Of a stretch of DNA of 64,000 nt, positions 43,464 to 51,717 are shown piece after piece. Under the pieces are notes generated by a model. That model had not been told where the DNA came from. It saw nothing but the letters and a program-made list of their open reading frames with translations, and searched no databases. The translations under genes were made by a program, and so were the position numbers. This DNA is from Firmicutes bacterium UBA4845 (lineage in GTDB: Bacteria; Bacillota; Clostridia; Tissierellales; Sedimentibacteraceae), in NCBI GenBank assembly GCA_002399975.1, contig DHER01000075.1:97906-161905 (forward strand), read 5' to 3'. How positions within the stretch are numbered: the stretch's first letter is position 1; each line of letters begins with the position of its first letter.

Positions 43464-44801
43464 TTATTCGCCAGCTATGGAAAGCTTCCTTATTTTAATA
43501 GATGGAGACCCTATGTAGGATTCTCCCGGCAGGCCAAATTTCAAATCAGAACCCACTTCTTCTATATCTTTAAGCAATTCAAAATAATTTCCCGATACAG
43601 TAATTTGTTCTACAGACCCGGTTATTTTGCCATCATTTATTTCATATCCCGAAGCCGCCAGTGAAAAATCCCCTGACACAGTATTAAGACCGGCATGAAG
43701 TCCCTGAAGCTCAGTAATCATCAGTCCCTTGTCCGTTCCTGATATGATTTCATCCAATGTTTTCTTCCCTTTTTCAACATAAAAATTTGAAGGTGCGATG
43801 CCTAATGATCCACTGGAATTTGCTGTTGTCTCAATATTATCCTTTTTTGCAGTCTTTAGATTGTACAAATATGTTTTTAAAATTCCACTGTCAATAACTT
43901 TTTTGTACTTACACGCCACTCCTTCCCCGTCAAATGATTTTGATGCTAACCCTTTTTCCATAAAAGGGTCATCTACCAATGTAAAATTATCGCTTCCTAT
44001 CTTCTGATTTAATTTTCCCTTTAAAAGTGAAAGGTTCTTTTGTATGTTTTCAGCGGAAAAAATACCTGTAAATGCTTCTAATAAATCAGCTGCAGCACTG
44101 TTTCTTATAATCACAGGATAGTCTCCTGATTTGATAGATTTTGCACCTAACATTAAAATTGCTTCTTTTACCGCTTCTTCCGCTATATCCTTCGGGTTAA
44201 ATTCATAAAAATCATTTCCGGCCCTGTATGCAAAACCTGTTTTAATATCATTTCCATCTTTGGCCACTACCGAAATATATGTGTAGGCAATGTTACTCCT
44301 GTCATTAAGGCAAAGGCCCTTTGTATTTAACATAGACGTTTCCGCACAGCCGTCTCCATAGATGCATGTTTCTACAGACACAACCCTTTTGTCCGCATTG
44401 AAAGCTTCTTCCTCCAATTTCTTTACAAAATTAATTTTATATTTTTCAGACACCTTTTCAAGGTCTGGATTAAATGTATTTACCGTTTTATATTTGCTTG
44501 AGCCTTCATAAATAAATTCTTCGTCATCGGAATCAATTACAGTTGCATTCTCAGCAACATTTTTAATCAATAAATCAATAGATGATTCATCAACCTTCTC
44601 CGTGTAGGAACGACCCATCTTACCTTTATAGAATCCCCTTATAGACAATCCTTCACTTTCAGAAAAACTATAGCCGTCCAGGTCTCTTTGGAAAACCTTA
44701 AGGGAAAGGTCTCTTCCTGAAGAATAACTTATTTCCATGTCACCAAGGCCCTGCTGTCTGCCTTTTTCAAATATTTTTTTTGCTAATGCTTTTATATCCA
44801 C
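43464..44801 (-). CDS. pmbA: TldE/PmbA family protein
   Basis: A 445-residue protein of the TldD/TldE (PmbA) family; TldE is the non-catalytic partner that lacks the zinc-binding HExxxH motif, and none is found here. Conserved blocks are 'LSLKVFQRDLDGYSFSESEG' near residue 30 and 'GLMITELQGLHAGLNTVSGD' near 365. It follows tldD, overlapping it by one base, giving a two-gene operon. In other bacteria the TldD/TldE pair is a protease for peptides such as microcin B17 and CcdA. Confidence 0.92.
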   Translation of the reverse strand: MDIKALAKKIFEKGRQQGLGDMEISYSSGRDLSLKVFQRDLDGYSFSESEGLSIRGFYKGKMGRSYTEKVDESSIDLLIKNVAENATVIDSDDEEFIYEGSSKYKTVNTFNPDLEKVSEKYKINFVKKLEEEAFNADKRVVSVETCIYGDGCAETSMLNTKGLCLNDRSNIAYTYISVVAKDGNDIKTGFAYRAGNDFYEFNPKDIAEEAVKEAILMLGAKSIKSGDYPVIIRNSAAADLLEAFTGIFSAENIQKNLSLLKGKLNQKIGSDNFTLVDDPFMEKGLASKSFDGEGVACKYKKVIDSGILKTYLYNLKTAKKDNIETTANSSGSLGIAPSNFYVEKGKKTLDEIISGTDKGLMITELQGLHAGLNTVSGDFSLAASGYEINDGKITGSVEQITVSGNYFELLKDIEEVGSDLKFGLPGESYIGSPSIKIRKLSIAGE

Positions 44802-46192
44802 TATTCTGCACCTTCCCTTCCGCCTACAGTTATTTCCGAGACCCTGATCATGGGCTGGCCTACATTAACAGGGATGCTGCCACTTACGGAACCACACAAT
44901 CCCTGGCTGTAGCTGAGATTATTTCCAACCATGTCAATTTTCTTAAGTATTTCGGCACCCTTGCCTATAAGTGTAGCTCCTCTTACAGGTTCTTTTATTT
45001 CTCCATTTTCTACTATATAACCTTCCATTACGGCAAAATTGAATTCTCCGGTGCTCGGGTTTACTGAACCTCCGCCCATATTCTTTGCATAAATTCCTCT
45101 TTCAGTATTTGCGATAATTTCTTCCGGTGTGGAACTTCCGTTATCAATGAATGTATTTGACATTCGCGATGTAGGTGGAAACCTGTAAGACTGTCTTCTG
45201 CTGGAACCTGTAATGTCCATGTTCATCCTTCTTGCATTAAGCTTATCAATCATGTATCCCTTTAGTATTCCGTTTTCTATCAGCACATTTCTATGAGACT
45301 CAGTTCCTTCATCATCCATATTAAATGATCCCCATTCTCCGGATATTGTACCATCGTCTATTGCAGTTACCACAGGGGATGCTATCTGTTCCCCTAATTT
45401 TCCTGAAAAAACAGAAAGGTTTTTTGCAACAGAGGTTGCTTCCAGACCATGACCGCACGCTTCATGGAATATAACTCCTCCGAAGCCATTGTCTATAATT
45501 ACCGGCATCCTGCCGCTGGGGCTGTATTTTGCATTTACCATGGTTACTGCTATCCTTGATGCTTCCTTTGCATAGCTGTTTATGTCAAGATTTTCAAAAA
45601 ATTCGTACCCCTTGCTTGCCCCCGGTCCGAAAAATCCTGACTGCATTTCTCCGTTTTTTGATGCAACTGATGAAATTCCAATCCTTGACCGCACACGAGA
45701 ATCTTCCTTCCAAAGACCTTCAGAATTTGCAATCATTACGTTCTGGGTATAGTCGGTGTAACCTATCGTAACCTGTGTAATTAAATCACTGCAGTTAAAA
45801 GCCGTGTCATAAGCTTGTCGCATCAACTGCACCTTTCTTGTTTTTTCTACAGACTCAGGATCAATTTTTATTGTATTGATATTTTTAACACCGGAACGTT
45901 CAAGATTTAATCTTATGTAACTCTTGGTTCCTTCAATTGCAGCTGCTGCTTTCTTTGCAGTGGCAATAAGCGTATCCTTATCTGATTTGTTTGTATATGC
46001 GTAAACGCTGTTGAATCCTTTAAAAATCCTAATACCGACGCCGTAATCTCTTCCGGACACAGTGCTTTCAACCTTACCGCCGATCATAACAATGCCGTTA
46101 TTTGTTTTGTCTTCAACAAATATTTCCGCAAAATCTCCGCCGGTTGATAAGGCTGCAGTCAATGTGTCCTCGATTAATTGCTTGTTTAACAC
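44801..46192 (-). CDS. tldD: Metalloprotease TldD
   Basis: The zinc-binding HExxxH motif is present as HEACGH near residue 245, in 'GFGGVIFHEACGHGLEATSV'. The protein has 463 residues from the GTG at 46192, chosen because AGGAG lies seven bases before it; the ORF runs 14 codons further upstream without one. It pairs with the TldE gene downstream. Any natural substrate in this organism is unknown. Confidence 0.92.
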   Translation of the reverse strand: MLNKQLIEDTLTAALSTGGDFAEIFVEDKTNNGIVMIGGKVESTVSGRDYGVGIRIFKGFNSVYAYTNKSDKDTLIATAKKAAAAIEGTKSYIRLNLERSGVKNINTIKIDPESVEKTRKVQLMRQAYDTAFNCSDLITQVTIGYTDYTQNVMIANSEGLWKEDSRVRSRIGISSVASKNGEMQSGFFGPGASKGYEFFENLDINSYAKEASRIAVTMVNAKYSPSGRMPVIIDNGFGGVIFHEACGHGLEATSVAKNLSVFSGKLGEQIASPVVTAIDDGTISGEWGSFNMDDEGTESHRNVLIENGILKGYMIDKLNARRMNMDITGSSRRQSYRFPPTSRMSNTFIDNGSSTPEEIIANTERGIYAKNMGGGSVNPSTGEFNFAVMEGYIVENGEIKEPVRGATLIGKGAEILKKIDMVGNNLSYSQGLCGSVSGSIPVNVGQPMIRVSEITVGGREGAE

Positions 46193-46342
46193 ACAATCAC
46201 TCCTATCTTTATGTAATTTATTATATTTTACCATAATTTCCTTAAAGTATTAATAATTTTCAATATATTTATTTTTTTACCTGTAAATTGGAGGCTTCTC
46301 TAAAAATGAATATAAATATAACTACTTGAAAAATAAATAATA

Positions 46343-46371
46343 TTGTAAAATCCGTGCAAATATGATAAAAT
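46343..46371 (+). promoter_or_regulatory. Promoter of the holin-like toxin mRNA
   Basis: TTGTAA (46343-46348), 17 bases, TAAAAT (46366-46371) on the plus strand. Transcription would start near 46378, about 54 bases before the ATG. Confidence 0.6.
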
Positions 46372-46431
46372 TTGACACAGGAATTGCCATAACGGATAGG
46401 CGGTTAGCTCCCTGAAAAGGGAAGTGATAAT

Positions 46432-46521
46432 ATGATTACTCATGAAACTCTGATATGTATGTTTGCATTCGGAGCGCTAATAGTATCGATTATTGCCGTG
46501 TCGAAAGACAAGCTGAAATAG
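46432..46521 (+). CDS. Putative holin-like toxin (29 residues)
   Basis: A short ORF of 29 codons beginning 'MITHETLICMFAFGALIVSI' and ending with Lys-Asp-Lys-Leu-Lys. One hydrophobic helix with a charged tail matches the putative holin-like toxin family (type I toxins). The ribosome binding site AGGGAAGTG is partly paired with TCCC in a 5'-leader hairpin. An antisense RNA gene lies opposite at 46554-46663. Together they form a typical type I toxin-antitoxin unit. Confidence 0.8.
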   Translation: MITHETLICMFAFGALIVSIIAVSKDKLK

Positions 46522-46553
46522 ATTTTTATACATAAAAGGGAAACCTGGGAGTA

Positions 46554-46600
46554 TAAAAAATCAACCGCCATAATTTCCCCAAACGACGCGGTTGATTTTT
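46554..46600. terminator. Shared bidirectional terminator of the toxin locus
   Basis: Arms AAATCAACCGC (46558-46568) and GCGGTTGATTT (46588-46598) with A and T runs on both sides. It ends the toxin mRNA on the plus strand and the antisense RNA on the minus strand, so the two RNAs are complementary over the whole stem-loop. Confidence 0.85.
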
Positions 46601-46663
46601 AACCTACAATTTGGGAGCTGACCGTTTATTCGGCAGTTCCTTTTAGTTACATATGAAACTCTT
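46554..46663 (-). ncRNA. Predicted antisense RNA antitoxin
   Basis: A strong promoter reads toward the toxin gene: TTGACC (46693-46698), 17 bases, TAAAAT (46670-46675). The RNA of about 110 nucleotides would fold a hairpin (GGAACTGCCG / CGGTCAGCTCC) and stop at the shared terminator. Its first arm is partly complementary to CGGTTAGCTCCC in the toxin 5' leader (46400-46412), which provides a second pairing region besides the terminator. Confidence 0.7.
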
Positions 46664-46746
46664 AATAAGATTTTATCACTTGATATTACGCAGGTCAAGA
46701 GTAAAATGTTATTTTAAATCCAAGATTTTTCATAAATCCAACTAAA

Positions 46747-46805
46747 TCACCCAGAGACACAGGTGCAGAGACACAAGGAGACACAGGGACGTTTCATGTG
46801 TCCCC
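46747..46805. repeat. REP-like palindromic element, copy 1
   Basis: Repeated GAGACAC and GGGACGTTTCATGTGTCCC units. The core GGGACGTTTC-x-T-x-TGTC-x-CC is shared with 48810-48890. Such elements are typical substrates of REP-associated transposases or related mobile repeats; no transposase is in the window. The copy ends the reading frame of the truncated gene at 46794. Confidence 0.7.
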
Positions 46806-46925
46806 TTTGCGCTCAATCGTGCTGATAACTTGAATTTGAGAAGTCTGCGCGTTTGCTTGTACAGGAATAAAAGCAACCATAAGTAATACTAATGTGATAG
46901 ATAATAATTTTTTATATTTTTTCAT
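46794..46925 (-). pseudogene. Truncated secreted-protein gene
   Basis: From the ATG at 46925 (behind GAGGAG) the ORF encodes a clean signal peptide ('MKKYKKLLSITLVLLMVAFI' ending PVQANA) followed by 17 residues ('QTSQIQVISTIERKGDT') before a TGA that lies inside REP-like element 1. The mature part is therefore cut off by repeat DNA. A gene that once encoded an exported protein seems broken here. It may still be expressed as a signal peptide only. Confidence 0.65.
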
Positions 46926-46929
46926 TTGT

Positions 46930-47064
46930 GCATCTCCTCGAATAATATGTTTAGAACTACATTTTAGGTGTTCTAAACATAAATTTATTTTTTAGGCAAA
47001 TTGCAATTCTTATTGAACTAATTTTATCACTATCACATCTATTAATAATACTAAGTAAGTACTA
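46930..47064. other. AT-rich spacer between broken gene and LytTR gene
   Basis: About 135 bases with no ORF. Contains the imperfect repeat GTTTAGAACTACATTTTAGGTGTTCTAAACAT (46951-46982) whose arms TTTAGAAC and GTTCTAAA are inverted. It may be an operator or hairpin for the short leader gene at 46925. Confidence 0.5.
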
Positions 47065-47796
47065 CTAAACATGAAAGCCAAAGTCTTCAGGCGCATATCT
47101 GAATTGTAAGTCCATTACCTCTTTAGCTTTTAATCTGCTGATGGGAATAATATCACCGTTGCACATTTTAATTTCATCTTTTTTAATGCTGACGATGTTA
47201 TCATAATTCACTATATAGGAGCAGTGAGGCATAATGAACCTGCTTTTTGAAAGCTGTTCCTTTACGGAATCAATCGTTCCGTAAAAATAAAACATCTCAT
47301 TGGATGAAATCAATTTTATCTGCCTCCCCGCACTTTCAAAATAGATTATTTCCTTAATGGGCAATCTGTATAACTGAGTACCAGTTTTAAATGAAAACGT
47401 CTTATTTTCTTTTTCAAGAAGCCTTATGGCAAGCTTTATATCATTTATTACCTTTTTCCTATCCAAAGGCTTAGGCAAGAAATGCAGAGGCTGCACATCA
47501 AAGAGCTGTCTGTCATAGACGCTTTTTGATGAAATATATACTATTTTTGTTATATAATCCTTCAATTCATCTCTTATAAAATGTCCCACCTCTACGCCGT
47601 TAATTTTACCAATTTCTATATCCAGAAAAATCAGGTCAAAGCTGTTACCATTCTTAATGTAATTCACAAGCTCTTCGCCCGAGTAAAATACATCCACGGT
47701 TAATTTCTGCCCTGCTTGTTCTTGAAAATCCAAAATAACATTCTCAAGTTCCGAACAAATTTCAGCCACATCGTCGCATACGGCAATTCTTATCAT
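47065..47796 (-). CDS. LytTR-family response regulator
   Basis: A 243-residue regulator with an N-terminal receiver domain ('IRIAVCDD', phospho-Asp in 'IFLDIEIG' near residue 58) and a C-terminal LytTR DNA-binding domain ('LYRLPIKEIIYFESAGRQIK', 'FIMPHCSYIVNYDNIVSIKK'). This is the AgrA/YehT type. The ATG at 47796 follows GGGGTG; the upstream GTG lies in that site. No histidine kinase is adjacent, so its partner is elsewhere. Confidence 0.9.
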   Translation of the reverse strand: MIRIAVCDDVAEICSELENVILDFQEQAGQKLTVDVFYSGEELVNYIKNGNSFDLIFLDIEIGKINGVEVGHFIRDELKDYITKIVYISSKSVYDRQLFDVQPLHFLPKPLDRKKVINDIKLAIRLLEKENKTFSFKTGTQLYRLPIKEIIYFESAGRQIKLISSNEMFYFYGTIDSVKEQLSKSRFIMPHCSYIVNYDNIVSIKKDEIKMCNGDIIPISRLKAKEVMDLQFRYAPEDFGFHV

Positions 47797-47893
47797 AAAA
47801 TACACCCCTTTTTACAACTATGAATATTATGCCAACGCTCTATATGCCCTTTTATGTACTTATTATATGGTTATTCCCCAAAAAGTCAGTTTA

Positions 47894-47967
47894 TGTCATT
47901 CCGAACGTAGTGAGGAATCTCACATCTGTTGAAATTCTGAGATTCTTCGCTGGTGCTCAGAATGACA
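47894..47967. repeat. TGTCATTC-type palindromic repeat
   Basis: Outer arms TGTCATT and AATGACA, inner arms GAGGAATCTCA and TGAGATTCTTC. This matches a common dispersed bacterial palindrome (TGTCATTCxGAACG...). A shorter relative is at 15403-15436. No coding function. Confidence 0.7.
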
Positions 47968-48229
47968 AATTACGAAATCCGAACTTATTGGGTTATAATC
48001 ATTATATCACTTTATATAATATTTTGGAATATCGGCTTTTTATTTTAAATATACGTTAAAATTTACGTATGTAATTATGATTATAAAAACTATATGTCAA
48101 AAAAATTTCTTTCTATATAACAATCCTCCGCTTTCATTTATTGATTTTTTCTAAAAATCGTCATATAATATATTCGACAGGTAATTTATGATTAGTAATT
48201 CAAAATATAATATAACAGGGGAAAATTCA
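47968..48229. other. AT-rich spacer, no gene seen
   Basis: I see no ORF with a ribosome binding site, no terminator and no recognised repeat in this stretch. A possible -10-like TATAAT near 48002 has no convincing -35. Confidence 0.5.
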
Positions 48230-48495
48230 ATGCCAGAAATAAGCAGATTCCAAGGGATGATAATAAAAATGCTTTTTTTAGATGATGTAAACATCATAAA
48301 CCGCATGTGCACGTATATTATGGAGAATATGTAGCTTCCGTGGGAATTGACGGAGAATTGATTGCAGGCTCCATACCTGTTAAACAATTAAAAATACTGA
48401 CCGCTTGGCTGATCATTCATGAGGACGAATTGTATAAAGCTTGGAACAATGCGGTAAGAGGGTTACCTTTCGACAAAATAGAGCCGTTAAAATAG
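48230..48495 (+). pseudogene. Frameshifted DUF4160 gene
   Basis: The 5' half (ATG at 48230) reads 'MPEISRFQGMIIKMLFLDDV' in frame 2, and the 3' half continues in frame 1 as 'HHKPHVHVYYGEYVASVGID' to 'FDKIEPLK' ending at 48495. Joined, they form a normal DUF4160 protein of about 90 residues with the HHKPHVHV motif. The shift falls at about 48290-48296: GTAAACATCAT would read correctly with one added C (AAC-CAT-CAT). A sequencing error would give the same picture. A DUF2442 gene follows at 48508. Confidence 0.75.
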
Positions 48496-48507
48496 GAGGC
48501 AAGTGTA

Positions 48508-48807
48508 ATGTACATAATAAACGGTATTGCTTACGCTGGAGAACCGGCAGGTATAATAAAAGTACAATCAGTAAAGGTTATGCCTGATTACTGTCTGCTT
48601 TTAACATTTTCTACAGGTGAAAAGCGCATATTTGATGCTTATGACTTGTTGCAGTATCCTGCATATAAGCCACTGATAAATAAAGAAATATTTAATAACG
48701 CATATATAGAAGGCGGCACTGTCGTTTGGAATAACGGTGATATTGATATTGCTCCTGAAACCTTGTATTATAAGAGCTTCAAATATGAAGAATCCTGCAG
48801 CGGCTGA
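48508..48807 (+). CDS. DUF2442 protein
   Basis: A 99-residue protein of the DUF2442 family ('VKVMPDYCLLLTFSTGEKRI', 'FDAYDLLQYPAYKPL', 'GGTVVWNNGDIDIAPETLYY'). DUF4160 and DUF2442 genes are often adjacent and are suspected to form a two-gene module, possibly toxin-antitoxin like; this is not demonstrated. Here the DUF4160 partner is broken. The last codons run up to REP-like element 2, so the C terminus may have been altered. Confidence 0.85.
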   Translation: MYIINGIAYAGEPAGIIKVQSVKVMPDYCLLLTFSTGEKRIFDAYDLLQYPAYKPLINKEIFNNAYIEGGTVVWNNGDIDIAPETLYYKSFKYEESCSG

Positions 48808-48809
48808 CG

Positions 48810-48890
48810 TGGGGGAGACATGGGGACGTTTCGTTTGTCTCCTTTGGTCATGTTTTCGAGAGACATGAGGACGTCAGGCTGTGTCTTTGT
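48810..48890. repeat. REP-like palindromic element, copy 2
   Basis: Contains GGGGACGTTTCGTTTGTCTCC and GAGACATGAGGACGTC, sharing the core of copy 1 at 46747. It directly follows the DUF2442 stop codon. Probably a mobile repeat remnant. Confidence 0.65.
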
Positions 48891-48910
48891 TCTTTTATGT
48901 TCTATATTTG

Positions 48911-48979
48911 AAATAAAAATGGAGATTCAAGCTATGCTCTGGAATAACAGTGTCATTCCATGCCCGGCTGAGAATCTCC
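48911..48979 (-). terminator. Terminator of tyrS
   Basis: On the minus strand GGAGATTC and GAATCTCC arms, with an inner stem, are followed by ATTTTTATTT, 15 bases past the tyrS stop codon. Confidence 0.75.
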
Positions 48980-48993
48980 TTTGTTGATAGTAC

Positions 48994-50226
48994 CTATACC
49001 AATTTAATCCTGTGGTATACTTTCTTTCCTTTTTTAATAATTAGCTTGCCTTCTACAAAATCTTTTGCCGTGACAGACGTGCCTATGTCATCAACAACAT
49101 TGTTGTTTATGCTGACTCCCGACTGTTCAATGAGCCTTCTGCCTTCACTTTTGGTTTTAATCAGGCCTGCTTTTAACATAATATCGATAACCGTCATGCT
49201 TTCGCCAAGCTCTGCTTTGGTCAGTTCGGTAGTGGGCATATTTTCCGAATCCGTGCCAGTTCCGAACAAAGCTCTGGCGGCTTCCTGGGCCTTTAAGGCG
49301 TCTTCTTCGGAATGAATGAGCTTTGTGACCTCATAGGCCAGCACTTCTTTTGCCTTGTTTATTTCCGAGCCTTTCAGCGCTCCGAGCCTCCTCACTTCAT
49401 CCATGGGAATAAATGTCAGGAGTGCCAGGCATTTTTCCACATCAGCATCGTCGATGTTTCTCCAGTATTGATAGAATTCATAGGGTGGCGTTTTGTCCCT
49501 GTCCAGCCAAAGTGCTCCCTTTTCGGTCTTTCCCATTTTTCTTCCTTCACTGTTGGTTAAAAGGCTGAATGTCATTCCATAGACTTGTTCATTGGCTTTT
49601 TTCTTGGTCAGTTCAATCCCGCCGATTATGTTGGACCATTGGTCATTACCGCCAAACTGCATTTTGCAGTTATATTTTTGGTTCAACATATAGAAATCAT
49701 ATGACTGCATCAGCATGTAACCTAATTCAAAAAAAGTAAGACCCTGATCCAGTCTGTTCTTGTAACAATCTGCTGCAATCATCTTATTTACCGAAAAATG
49801 GATTCCCACCTCTCTCATAAATTGAAGGTAATTTAACTGGAGAAGCCAATTTGCATTGTTTTCCATTATAGCCTTGCCATCTGAAAAATCCAGGAACTTT
49901 TCGAATATTTTTTTAAAGTTCCCAGCATTGCGCGCAATTGTTTCCTGTGTCATTATTGAACGCATACCTGTTCTGTCGCTTGGGTCCCCTATCATTGTAG
50001 TACCTCCGCCCAAGAGAGCAATAGGCCTGTGCCCATACTGCTGCATTATGGACATAACCATTATTTGAATATAATGCCCTATGTGAAGACTGTCAGCGGT
50101 AGGATCAAATCCTATATAAAACGTTACAGGTTCTCTGCCCAACAACTCACGTACTTCATCCTCATGGGTACACTGCTCTATATAGCCTCTTTCTTTCAAT
50201 ACATCATATACATTTCCCTGTTTCAT
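48994..50226 (-). CDS. tyrS: Tyrosyl-tRNA synthetase
   Basis: Charges tRNA-Tyr. The class I HIGH motif is at residues 48-51 in '[12 protein letters not shown]', the KMSKS-type motif is 'KMGKTEKG' near residue 230, and an S4 RNA-binding domain ends the protein ('[20 protein letters not shown]'). 410 residues is normal. It is preceded by a T-box leader with a UAC specifier. Confidence 0.97.
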   Translation of the reverse strand: MKQGNVYDVLKERGYIEQCTHEDEVRELLGREPVTFYIGFDPTADSLHIGHYIQIMVMSIMQQYGHRPIALLGGGTTMIGDPSDRTGMRSIMTQETIARNAGNFKKIFEKFLDFSDGKAIMENNANWLLQLNYLQFMREVGIHFSVNKMIAADCYKNRLDQGLTFFELGYMLMQSYDFYMLNQKYNCKMQFGGNDQWSNIIGGIELTKKKANEQVYGMTFSLLTNSEGRKMGKTEKGALWLDRDKTPPYEFYQYWRNIDDADVEKCLALLTFIPMDEVRRLGALKGSEINKAKEVLAYEVTKLIHSEEDALKAQEAARALFGTGTDSENMPTTELTKAELGESMTVIDIMLKAGLIKTKSEGRRLIEQSGVSINNNVVDDIGTSVTAKDFVEGKLIIKKGKKVYHRIKLV

Positions 50227-50277
50227 AGAATCCCTCCGTTTTTCATATTGTTATTTTTATCCCCCATATATATAAAA

Positions 50278-50503
50278 AGGGCCACCTCGTCACAAAGGAC
50301 GAGATAACCCGTGGTACCACCTTAATTCGCAATTATTGCCTCTAACTGTTTTAACGAACAGATAACCGCTGCAGTTTCCTGCAGTAACTCCGGAAGTGTA
50401 TTTCTCATTTTGTACTGAAGCCTTTCACCAGCCGGCTCCTCTCTTTTTTTGTAACCAAAATGTTACTTGGTTTCCCTCATTGTTATGATAAGTATATGTT
50501 ATA
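50278..50503 (-). promoter_or_regulatory. Tyrosine T-box leader of tyrS
   Basis: The minus strand carries AAGGTGGTACCACGGG (T-box core), an alternative antiterminator, and a terminator (GGGTTATCTCGTC / GACGAGGTGGCCC plus T run at 50278-50308). The specifier codon reads UAC (50398-50400), followed by a purine. An uncharged tRNA-Tyr would pair with the specifier and T-box and permit read-through into tyrS. Confidence 0.9.
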
Positions 50504-50509
50504 GATGAA

Positions 50510-50538
50510 ATCATAATATAATTTTTAAACATTGTCAA
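50510..50538 (-). promoter_or_regulatory. Promoter of the tyrS T-box transcript
   Basis: TTGACA (50533-50538), 17 bases, TATGAT (50510-50515) on the minus strand. Confidence 0.8.
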
Positions 50539-50584
50539 GTAATTTTATATCTCTATGATTCCAAGTATAATTTGTATGTATATA

Positions 50585-50613
50585 TTGGAAAAGTGTTATA
50601 TCTATGCTAAAAT
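50585..50613 (+). promoter_or_regulatory. Possible promoter of the CAP-domain gene
   Basis: TTGGAA (50585-50590), 17 bases, TAAAAT (50608-50613). This implies a 250-base leader. A closer TATAAT at 50765-50770 has a weak -35. The leader between 50614 and 50871 has an imperfect hairpin AGAAG-x-AAAAA / TTTTT-x-CTTCT at 50813-50838 but no recognised riboswitch. Confidence 0.4.
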
Positions 50614-50871
50614 AATTAACTCTTTCTTAAGCATTTATGTATTATTACAAGATATCTGTAATATTATTGTAATTTATTTTTTGTTCTTGAAGATTGTGTA
50701 ATATTCTTGACGCAATTGCCATAGTAAGAAGTTATTGTGCGTTTATTTATCAATTCTTAAGTACTATAATCTTCTCATGACGAAACACTCATTAACAAGT
50801 TCTAAAATTTCAAAGAAGTAAAAAAATATTTTTGCTTCTCAAAAATCTAAAAACTAAATAGGAGTGAATAT

Positions 50872-51603
50872 ATGAAAAAGAAAGTAGTAGCATTAACATT
50901 ATCAACAGTATTGGCGCTGTCATCAACATCAGCATTTGCTGCAGGTACTGACTGCACAAAGGCAACTGATAAAAATGATTACAACTGCTTATTCAAAAAT
51001 TATGTATGTAACCTTGATAATGAAAAAACAAATTGCAAATTTAATTCAAATTGTAAATCTGCAGATTTAAATTCAATTGACTGGGAAGCCTTGTTGAATA
51101 AAATAAACAAACCTGCAGAAACCGAAATACTTGCCCCGGATGAATCAAAGCCGGAAGTTAACACACCAGCTGAAGAAAAACCGGCTGCACCTACTGAAAA
51201 CAATAATACCAACTTAGTAGTTTCGTCATATGAGCAAAAAGTTGTAGAACTTGTAAATGTGGAAAGGCAAAAAGCAGGTCTGCCTGAACTTACATTAGAC
51301 TCAGAAATTTCTAATGTTGCAAAAATTAAATCAAAAGATATGGCAGACAACAACTATTTTGCACACCAATCACCTACATATGGAAGTGCCGGAGATATGC
51401 TCAGCCAATTCGGCATAAAGTGGTCAGCATGGGGCGAAAATATAGCATCAGGACAAAGAACTCCTGAGGATGTAGTAACAGCCTGGATGAATTCATCAGG
51501 CCACAGAGCAAACATACTATCACCTAATTTTTCAAGAATTGGCGTTGGATATGTTACAAATTCCAACGGAACATCTTATTGGACACAAATGTTTACAAAT
51601 TAA
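50872..51603 (+). CDS. Secreted CAP-domain (SCP/YkwD-like) protein
   Basis: A 243-residue exported protein. Residues 1-24 form a signal peptide ('MKKKVVALTLSTVLALSSTS', cleavage after AFA). A Cys-rich segment with seven Cys (about 28-65) and a Glu/Pro-rich spacer follow. The CAP domain spans about 125-243: 'LVNVERQKAGLPELTLDSEI' and 'WGENIASGQRTPEDVVTAWM' with 'SSGHRANILSPNFSRIGVGY'. It resembles YkwD of Bacillus, an extracellular protein of unknown target. Confidence 0.92.
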   Translation: MKKKVVALTLSTVLALSSTSAFAAGTDCTKATDKNDYNCLFKNYVCNLDNEKTNCKFNSNCKSADLNSIDWEALLNKINKPAETEILAPDESKPEVNTPAEEKPAAPTENNNTNLVVSSYEQKVVELVNVERQKAGLPELTLDSEISNVAKIKSKDMADNNYFAHQSPTYGSAGDMLSQFGIKWSAWGENIASGQRTPEDVVTAWMNSSGHRANILSPNFSRIGVGYVTNSNGTSYWTQMFTN

Positions 51604-51624
51604 ATAAATACTTGTTTAAAACAT

Positions 51625-51665
51625 AAACAGGATGCAGCTTTTTGAAAGCTGCATCCTGTTTTATT
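51625..51665. terminator. Bidirectional terminator after the CAP gene and ppsA
   Basis: AAACAGGATGCAGCTTT and AAAGCTGCATCCTGTTT arms form a 17-bp stem with a T run; the minus strand also ends in T-rich sequence, so both convergent genes can use it. Confidence 0.85.
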
Positions 51666-51717
51666 TATTGCGTTGAAATTTTTCTATATCTATATGTTTT
51701 TTAGTTTCTATATGTTC

